In this document: positions 56,640 through 64,000 of the stretch, one piece after another
How the letters are laid out: the number at the start of each line of letters is the position of its first letter
Numbering within the stretch: the stretch's first letter is position 1
DNA from: Phytoseiulus persimilis
Lineage: Eukaryota > Arthropoda > Arachnida > Mesostigmata > Phytoseiidae
NCBI GenBank assembly: GCA_037576195.1
Contig: CM075103.1
Span: forward strand, 1,178,001 to 1,242,000
DNA: 64,000 nucleotides
Direction: 5' to 3'
Notes under the pieces: generated by a model
What the model was told of the DNA's origin: nothing
Databases searched by the model: none
Seen by the model: the letters and a program-made list of their open reading frames with translations, nothing else
Position numbers and translations under genes: made by a program

Positions 56640-59330
56640 GACGATGTACTGACCATTGTGCGACCTCTTTGTGGTTCGTTTGAAGAACTCATCCATCTGC
56701 TCCGCCGCGATTCGGTCTTCGTCGGCGACATATCTTCCCATTCCGAATCATTCGGTATTTCAGAGGAATTCTGAGCTTGATAACGTTTCTTCAGATTTTC
56801 CTCCCTGAGAACTTCTTTAGTCTTCTCCCTGTACCTACCTATCTTCTGTACTTCTTTCTCCCTGTACCGCCGACTGACGGCCTGAGAACTCGCCAATTAG
56901 GCTGTTTTTCGCGCCGCTTTCAAAGACCAGCACTCCTTGTTGCCGACGTTCTGGATGACTCTCATTAGAGAACGACATACGATTGAGAAAGGGGATCTTT
57001 TCCTTCATCTACCCAGTTCGTATGACCAGAGGTCGTTGGAGAAACGAAACGCTTGCCGAATGCTTCTAGATCCCATCGTAGACCTGCCAGAGGCTGTCGT
57101 TTTCGATGATCAAATCCACCTCTTCCGCGGGCAACCATCGGCCCTTTCCTCGGCAGCAGGGCTAAACTTCCTAGTATTTATGACTCCTGGAATGTCGCAC
57201 TTCATGACGATGGGCAACGACAGCCAACTGATAGAGATTTCTTTCTCCGACGATCTACTTTTTAGCTCGAGTTCGAAAATCTCGACGTGGTCAAAGGGCC
57301 ATGACTTGGCCTGCGATCCCGCGAATTCTGACGCACTCTGAACCGCGCGGTCTAATGAGCGGATCAATGGTAGACCACGGACCGAGCATCGCTCTGAATA
57401 TTAGTTTTTTGATGTGAAGACGTCGTTTCCAATGGCTTTGGTCTCTGCTAGTACTTCGCCATTCATGTAACGAATTTCGAGGCTCCGGTCTGCCCTCAAA
57501 CTTCGCTCGTGATGGACCGAAAACACTTGAATTTTTCCGAAAGGCTCACAATTTTACGGGAAAAGCCCTCATTTGATTCCGTCATTCACTCGAGCAATTT
57601 GAGATTGAGTGCAATACCAATATGTGCACCGCCTCGGAAAGCTCGGAACCCAGCATGGATAATCGTTTTTCTCTGTTACGAGAGACGCAGTGGAATCAAT
57701 TGGGCAGGGAAGTGGACGCCGATATGAGCCACTCTCGAACCACCCCTCAGTTCCCTTCCAGGTTATTCAATCTATCATTTGTACCTCGGAAATGGGCCGA
57801 ATTTCGGGATTTGAGCGGAGAAATCGGAGACGGTTGACGTGTCAGACCTATGCTGTGAATGTCTACCGAAGCTCAAGGTCTCAAGGCGTGAATCCTTCGG
57901 AGGCCATGTCCCCCCCCCAAAAAAAACTCTTCGATAATATTGGGAAGGGTTGAATATATTCGACTTTGATGGACGAAGAAGTCGGGATCATCCATTCCAA
58001 GTCAGTCATTCAGTCTAATCAGGAAAATCCTCATAGGTTTAAAAACCATGCTGGTTGCGTCATGAACATCGCGACGATGATGATCATCATCATCGGCATC
58101 ATCATCACATCCTCGCCCTCCCCTCGAGAAAAAAATCGAGGAAGCATATCGGCCCTGCTGATATGGTGTGAGTACGCCGGAATAGACGTTTCATGCTACA
58201 AGCGTCGACCCATGAAAGGATGCTGCAGCCCGTTGTGGGATTTTTCGCCCACGTAACAGCACTCAAACAGCGAGCTGCGACCGAAACCTTCGGCCTTGGA
58301 GGGATCCATTGCGAGAGATTCATCGTGATTTCTATATGGGGAAAGGACAAATGACCACCTATTGCCTTGATCTGATCGCACCAGGACTCTCTCCAGACGT
58401 TGCGCTCTAGCATTGCCGAATTCTCCCGTGAAACTCCCGCCCGCGCAGCCACGGTTTTCATCTCTGCCAGCAGAAATCATCATCGCCGTCACTCGCTCAA
58501 TCTGTAATAGCGAATCCCGTTCTCACTCTTCCCTGAGGCTGGTTCAGTAGTTCGTTCCGAGAGGTCTGTGATCTCATTGTAGTCCCCGTTCCGAAGAAAT
58601 TGCTCGTCCCGGTCTGTCCATTCCGGGAAATCCGACATAGCACCGCTTTGTTAGCCCCGTGTTCTAAGGCTTCGATTCATACCCGTAAATAATATCCTCT
58701 TCCTGTCCCAGCAAATCATCAGAGCGCCTCGAGTGCGCTGCTCAGTGAGACCTGCGTTGAAGAAAAGTTACGTTGGGTACGAAGTTCCAATAAGCGGATA
58801 GAAGTGAAAGGGTAGCCATCGCGCGGGGAGGAGGAGTCTGCAATGGCGGCCGCCGTGCTGGTGATGAGATGACCGACTGACTCAGGCTGCCGCTACCGCT
58901 TCTCTCACCACTACAAGGATGGAGATGACCAAATTCGTCTAACTGAGACATATTCTTATTCTTATATTTTTGTGAATTCGATCAGCGATCATCCTTGTGA
59001 CTCGTGAGTTTCTATTGAAGTACGCTTTTCGTGGCCGCTCGCTCTTCGTGCCGTCGATGATATTTTCGCGCATAACATTGATCTACCTGCTGTCTGTTGA
59101 GTTCACTAAAACTACTGAAATGTAAACCGCGCCTAACAGCTTTTGTCTTCATTCAAATCCGCATCTAGGTAAACATTTGTTAGCGCCAGTGTATAGTGTT
59201 ATGCATCGGTGGGTCTCAGCTGCAGAGCTTCACGCAACGGATCCTGAGGACACTGCAACGATGAGCTTCGTGATGATTCGTGGGTTCCTCTGGTCAGAAC
59301 TCATGTCCGGTGCTCAAAAGATTGAGGTCT
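56640..59330. other. No confident gene
   Basis: Open frames on both strands around 56937-57367 are moderately protein-like (plus strand: a segment LPEAVVFDDQIHLFRGQP; minus strand: FDHVEIFELELKSRSSEKE), but they overlap head to head and only one, if any, can be real. A short (ATC/GAT)n microsatellite lies at 58074-58109. No transposon ends were seen. Confidence 0.3.
58074..58109. repeat. (ATC)n / (GAT)n microsatellite
   Basis: GACGATGATGATCATCATCATCGGCATCATCATCAC: a trinucleotide repeat that switches orientation at its centre, giving a small palindrome. Confidence 0.8.
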
Positions 59331-59335
59331 AGTGG

Positions 59336-59740
59336 CTAGGATCGAACTTGAGTGTGGCCCGTCGGAGGAGCTGATAACACCGAGTTACAACCCGAGTCGG
59401 CGCGAGAATCCGCGGGAAGCACGAGCTCGATGAGCGTTCCGACGTTGCCCAAAGGATTCTCAAGTTCGGACTTGATCGATGAGCCTGATAACCCAGAATG
59501 GCGGCTGCACACGAGACACTCAGTGGCATCAACTGTGTGTTTATTGACAACGCTGGTATCGAGAACGAAAATTGACTGACTGCAGGGTTGGTTATGTTGG
59601 CGACGGCCCCATCCCACTCATGGCGAAGCGCCGCGTAGTACTGTGTGGGCATAGAAGCTGGCCAAAGCTGGCGGGGAACAGAACAGTTCTTTCTCTCGTG
59701 CTGCCAGTCTCCCGCCACCGTTGTTTGAGTCCTGAAAATT
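59336..59740 (-). CDS. Candidate two-exon coding segment of unknown family
   Basis: A good acceptor (CCTAATTTTCAG) opens a frame reading DSNNGGGRLAAREKELFC and on to a histidine-threonine-valine segment. A 66-base interval with a plausible branch site (AACATAACC) and acceptor (CTGCAGTCAG) can be removed in phase to join a frame that reads FVLDTSVVNKHTVDATECLV and ends at a stop at 59336. That frame contains a C-x2-C pair and a segment NPLGNVGTLIELVLPAD. The proposed donor (ACA|GTACTA) is weak. A competing frame (59329-59925, 198 codons) is also open across the whole interval. No family is recognised. Confidence 0.25.
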
Positions 59741-59929
59741 AGGCACCAAGTGAACATCTCAGGATTCCGCAACCTGCTCTGTGGACAAGTGTTGTGCTCA
59801 TTTTTCGGTGCCAGTGAGGGAGGTACCATTGAGAGATTTCGAAACGAAGGAAACGCGTCCATCGGTCTGATTCCTTTGTTGAACGCAATCATCCGAGTCG
59901 GTAAGATTCGCGGATCATTTTCCACTTCC

Positions 59930-60850
59930 CGCTGGCGTTAACTCTGATCACGGCAAATACGGTGACAGACACTGGTGATTAGTAGAGAATTCCGGTGTGA
60001 CATCCAAATCCAGCGCTAGGAACCGTCGAGGGCTGCGTCATCGCGTACCTGAGTAATTCTCACAGGAAAACGAGGATTCACTATCTCCGGCCCTTGTCCG
60101 TACGGACGCGACGCGCGGGCTCAGAACGCGAGCGAAATCAATCATCAACTACAAAAACAAAAAAGGATAATGGTCCCAACGCCTGGAGAGCGGAAGAGTG
60201 CGTGCAATCATTTCTGCGGGAAGGAGTCTATCGAAAAGAAGAGTACGTCGTGCGCTTGTTCTAAATCATTGATCTGGCTTCACGATGTGGCTCCGAATTC
60301 CGTTAGGAGCCCCATCTGGAGGTACCATTCGATGGCTCAGTTGGTTCTCGTTTTGCTTTCAGCAATCGAAGCAAATCGAATAAACAGTGCTCCATTTCTA
60401 GAATATGTCACATTTGTCCCCGCTCAGATCGCCGTCCACCTGCAGTGGAGTCATCTCAGAGGACATGTGAAACGTGTCGATTCCTATTCAATTCTTCCAG
60501 TTCGTACTCCAGTACCTCAATGGGTGATCATTCGTCGTGGAAGGGATCTTTATCTTCATACCTCCACCACTTGACCTGGCATTTCTTGTCATCTTGCGCT
60601 CCGAATAGAAGGCGTTAGTCCATTCAATCGTGAGAGCAGGACAAGCACGTAACAGCTCACTTGAGGGTTTCTCGGCGCGGAGGTCTTTTGGAAGTCAGAG
60701 CTCACTGGTCAAGCAGTTGCTTTATTCTGGTCGACCCACGAGATGGCCCTGTCATGATCCCATGGATTCGGGTGCGCTGGAAAACCTCGAAACTTCCAGA
60801 CATCTGTCTCCGATTCCCCTTCAACGGAGAATCATGAATCGGGAGACAGA
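59930..60850. other. No confident gene
   Basis: A plus-strand frame at 60170-60574 (134 codons) contains a hydrophobic run (MAQLVLVLLSAIEANR), but the minus strand here is also partly open and coding-like. No splice chain or family is recognised. Confidence 0.3.
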
Positions 60851-60854
60851 GCGG

Positions 60855-60930
60855 CAGAATTGGTGACGGGAATCGATCCCGTAACGAAACCGGTAGAACG
60901 TCCGTCTCTCAGCCAAGAGAAGGCGCTACG
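60855..60930 (-). ncRNA. tRNA-like sequence with pol III A and B boxes (possible SINE head)
   Basis: On the minus strand, TTGGCTGAGAGA (about 60905-60916) matches an A box, and GGATCGATTCC (60869-60879) matches the B box consensus GGTTCGANTCC within an ACGGGA/TCCCGT stem. It is followed by GTCACCA. The spacing (36 bases between box starts) is shorter than in a normal tRNA, and the 5' acceptor strand does not pair with the 3' end, so a functional tRNA is unlikely. A tRNA pseudogene or the head of a tRNA-derived SINE fits better. A second B-box-like GGTTCGAATC lies at about 60965 on the plus strand. Confidence 0.3.
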
Positions 60931-60934
60931 ACAA

Positions 60935-63677
60935 CAAAAGCTGCTCAGCCGACCAACGGAAGTAGGTTCGAATCACTCCGCCCTCGACTGCCGTTGGCCA
61001 TGATAACCTCGCTGTCGACACTAAGCTTGCCTCGCTCGGCGACCGGTCTACCCGCCAGCCTGTCGGTTCGTCTGCCTTCCTCCTTGACTGCGTACCACCT
61101 TATGTAAACTCAACTCAGAGAAGGCAACAGCGTATTGAGTGGAGCAGAACGGAAACCGCGAGTGGTGTCTGAGCCACCGTCGCACAGCGCTACGGTGACA
61201 TGTAATTCTGAATGGGCTGCCGTATTCGGCGGTATTCCCGTAAACGGTTGTACGCGGCGCGTGGGAACATCAGCTGTTCGCAACAGGGCATGCGAACCGT
61301 GCTTTAGTTCCGGTGAAATTCAGATGCTGCGCACGATTACTGCGCGATAAGCGCTCATCTCCACACCATTTGTGCTCACACAACCGATAACTTTCCCCAC
61401 CTTCTCCGGACGAAACTCGTAGATGGATCTGGCAGACACCTGTTTGTGAACTTTCAAGCGTGTTGAACGAAGTTCTGAGCTAGGGAGCTTTGGCCTTGTA
61501 TCCTCACTCAGAGTTGCGTTCTCTCATGCTCAGGCTTCTCGGAAGAGCCGCATCGCTTCCTCCGAGACGGATACCCCAGGGCATTAGCTTCACGGCTGAG
61601 AAGTGAACTCCATGGTGCCCATGGGCGTCGATGGATCAGAATTAGTAAGAGCTGGAGTTGTCTAGCTCATTGTTCTGAACCTGTGACCTGACTGGAATCT
61701 CTGACGGGAGATTCCGCGGAGTGATTCCAGAGAATTTGTGGCGCTAGGAAATAGCGATGCTTCCAGAGACTTCGCACGATCTTTCTTCGTGAGACAGCAA
61801 TCGGAGTAACTACTTTTGGCCTGAATGCCTAGTGGAAGCAATTTTTCAGCCAGTCCCCGAGGCAGTGATTCTCTGGTGAGGCTGAGAAGCCTCGAGCGGG
61901 GCCCGAGCGACACTACATCGAATTTCTCCGGAGACCATGATTCAATCGAAGAACATGACACTTTTCCTAACGGGGGGTTATCGGCCTCATCGAAATCCGG
62001 AGCTGATCCCATCCAACTCGTTATCCGGGATCTGAAGGATCTCACGGAATGAGGAGGGCATGGGCATCGCGACACCTCACCGCTGGGAGCTACACGTCCC
62101 CGGTTTCGAGATCTAAAAGTTGGAATTACGAGAGAATAGCCAGACTCTCCACTTGCTCTCCCCCAAACCCGTTTCGAGTGAGTTCTTGGCGTTCCGAATC
62201 GAAAAAGAGGCCGATTGGGTTGAAATCGGTGTTCTCTCATTTCTCGTGTTCGCCGGGACCCTCGCGCGCTTGGACCAGTTTTTCGGGATCAGCGACGAAA
62301 TTTCGATAGACGATGTGATCGATTGTGTCTCACGTAGGTATCGAGAAACGTTTCATGAGCTCGACAACGGACGCATGTCGATGATCGACTGTTCCTGCAG
62401 GACTTCCCCGTGTTGAAACGAGTAGTTTCCGAGTTACCGTCCAAGTTCGATTGGCTGAGGGTTTCCGAAGGTCGCTTGGTTTCGTCGTGAGCTCGACGAA
62501 ATCTTCCCGCGCGGTCCCGAGAGATGCGATTTCGATTCGCTTGGGTTCCGGAACAGGAGCGCCAAGGCCATATCCCAGCTGAGAGCACGAGGGTGCTGGA
62601 ACCGAACTTCCCCCTCTGAATCCCTGCTCGAGGAAGCATCATTGTGACTGCGTAGATCACAACATTTTGAGGCGACTGCGTGGACAACCGAGCATTCCCG
62701 TTTCCTGCTCCTCGCGGCTCAAGTTCGAGACTCCAGAGTATTCCGATGCGATACAAGTCCGTTCACGGCAGTTTTGGGAGCATGACCCCGATTCTATCAG
62801 CCCTCGGTTGATCCAATTCTCGATGATGTCAACTTTTTTCTGCGCGATTGAGGTGTCTCCATCGAGGTTGTGCTATGTGGGCGAATGAACATCAACGGCG
62901 AGAGGATAAGTAGGTAGCGTGAGCATGCCGCCCAATAACTTGAAAGCAGCTTGCAGCTCCTACCCGATTGAAGAAGCGTGGATAATGATAAGTGTCACAT
63001 CTCAGCGATGATTACCCACTGTGCTGTACGCGAGCCGATTTGTCAACTCCCGTCGAGATTGTCATTCTCGAAAATCTCCGGTGCAACCAAGAGAAAGCAT
63101 CAGCTGGTCCGCCCTCGAAATCAATGAAACAACTTCGGGCGACAGGAGAGTCATCCCGACAAGGAGACTGAACCGCGAGAATGTGAGTTCGACTCTCGAA
63201 GGACTTCTACCGAGTCCCTTGAGAGTCCCTCATCAATGAGAGTTCCGCTCTCGACGACAGATTGAGGCACGGTGGGAGGCAACGTTCATCGAAGCTCATC
63301 TCGTGTCATAGCGCAGTTGAACCTTCTCTCGCTCAGTGACCGAACTCATATCAAGAGCTTAAGTTTCTTGGAACATCGATCCACCTTGATGCTGTCCCGA
63401 AAGACGAAAGCGTTTCCAAGATGGCGTCGAAGAAAACCGCGGCGCCCTCTCACGTCACAGTGTTGAACTACTGTCTATAAACAGTAGAAGCTGGATGTTG
63501 CTGTGAGTGTGGTGATGTTAGAAGAGCACTCTACAGAGATAATCTATCCACACTAGCGTGCGAATGTGATTCCGCTTGGTGTTATAGCAGCTTCCTCGAG
63601 AACCTGGCTCATGGTGACCGCAATTCCGCGAAGTGAACTTGCAAGGATGTGCTGAACAAGAAAAGTGTGCGGCTTAG
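60935..63677. other. No confident gene
   Basis: Long frames exist (minus strand 61662-62240, 192 codons; minus strand 62289-62756, 155 codons; plus strand 62120-62416, 98 codons), but none has a recognisable motif or a clean splice chain. The right end presumably contains the promoter or an upstream intron of the gene at the window edge. Confidence 0.3.
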
Positions 63678-63749
63678 AACCTGACATCTCCGACCACACG
63701 ACTCGGCCGCTTCCACAAGCTCTGGCCGCGTTTGTTCGATACGCACGAC

Positions 63750-64000
63750 ATGGAATCTTCGCCGTTCAATAAACAGCACCAGGAGACGGCCCATCCTCTG
63801 TACGAAAACCTCGAGTCAGCGTTGGCCAACCTGTCTATCGAGAGCGAATACGATGTGGCGGAATACGGTGCTCTGGGTCCGCCTGTACCTCCTCGGAGAA
63901 ATCCATTACGAGCATCGACTCCGAACGGAAGCCTGAGCTCTGGATCTCTCAGAGAAAGTGGTTCATCTGGAGGAGGTGGGATTCCCGACATATCAGTGGT
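63750..64000 (+). CDS. N-terminal exon of an unknown protein, runs off right edge
   Basis: From the ATG at 63750 (ACGACATGG, a good context) the frame is open to the end of the window: 83 codons, no stop. The sequence is coding-like: an acidic/aromatic segment (HPLYENLESALANLSIE), a proline-rich SH3-ligand-like motif GPPVPPRRN, then a Ser/Gly-rich low-complexity stretch. This resembles the disordered N-terminal half of adaptor or cytoskeletal proteins, but no family can be named. The frame is open upstream to an AG at 63676-63677 (GGCTTAG|AACCTG), so this could instead be an internal exon starting at 63678. Confidence 0.55.
   Translation, partial: MESSPFNKQHQETAHPLYENLESALANLSIESEYDVAEYGALGPPVPPRRNPLRASTPNGSLSSGSLRESGSSGGGGIPDISV

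Noticed and set aside
59329..59925. 198-codon minus-strand frame
   Set aside because: It ignores a good acceptor and overlaps a competing frame. No motif supports it, so it is only mentioned as an alternative.

Overview
This window reads as nuclear DNA of a small-genome animal, most likely an arthropod and possibly a mite or other chelicerate. The order-level guess is inference from gene architecture and moderate divergence from vertebrate families. Genes are split by mostly short GT-AG introns (41 to about 300 bases, with a few longer ones), GC content is near 50 percent, and canonical AATAAA signals follow some stop codons. I see no operons, Shine-Dalgarno sites or CRISPR arrays.

The recognisable genes lie between 33.9 and 56 kb. 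(1) A proton/myo-inositol cotransporter of the SLC2A13 type occupies 33897-39617 on the plus strand in 11 exons that join in frame to 540 codons. Its ninth intron (2.3 kb) holds two complete genes on the minus strand: the 64-residue H/ACA snoRNP protein NOP10, split into a 31-base and a 164-base coding exon, and inside NOP10's only coding intron, on the same strand, the single-exon WD40 gene WDR61/SKI8. This is a three-level nest. (2) A C2H2 zinc-finger gene (4 exons, 253 aa) lies at 40732-41821 on the minus strand. (3) A pyrroline-5-carboxylate reductase (4 exons, 293 aa) lies at 43285-44502 on the minus strand, with an AATAAA 47 bases after its stop. (4) An endosomal Na+/H+ exchanger of the NHE6/NHE9 type (7 exons, 646 aa) lies at 51409-55928 on the minus strand. 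A further plus-strand gene seems to begin at 63750 and runs off the right edge.

Between the reductase and the exchanger, 45315-47778 is a nest of transposons. An outer hAT-like element has ends CAGTGGCGGCGCCAG and an imperfect 8-base target duplication. Within it sits an inner 1.86-kb fold-back element flanked by TTAA. The arms of the inner element are made of about 340-base tandem units, and neither element carries a transposase.

The left half (1-33.8 kb) and the stretch 56-63.7 kb hold no gene I can name. They contain microsatellites, a 24-base poly-C tract with a 26-base repeat, an exact 72-base tandem repeat that keeps a 24-codon frame, a tRNA-like sequence with A and B boxes, a 96-codon helical ORF at 27 kb, and a few short exon-like segments with good splice sites but no recognised family. 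They may be long introns, lineage-specific genes or intergenic DNA. The named genes are ordinary housekeeping or transport genes and do not form one pathway. The striking feature is their packing (genes within introns of genes) next to a layered transposon insertion.
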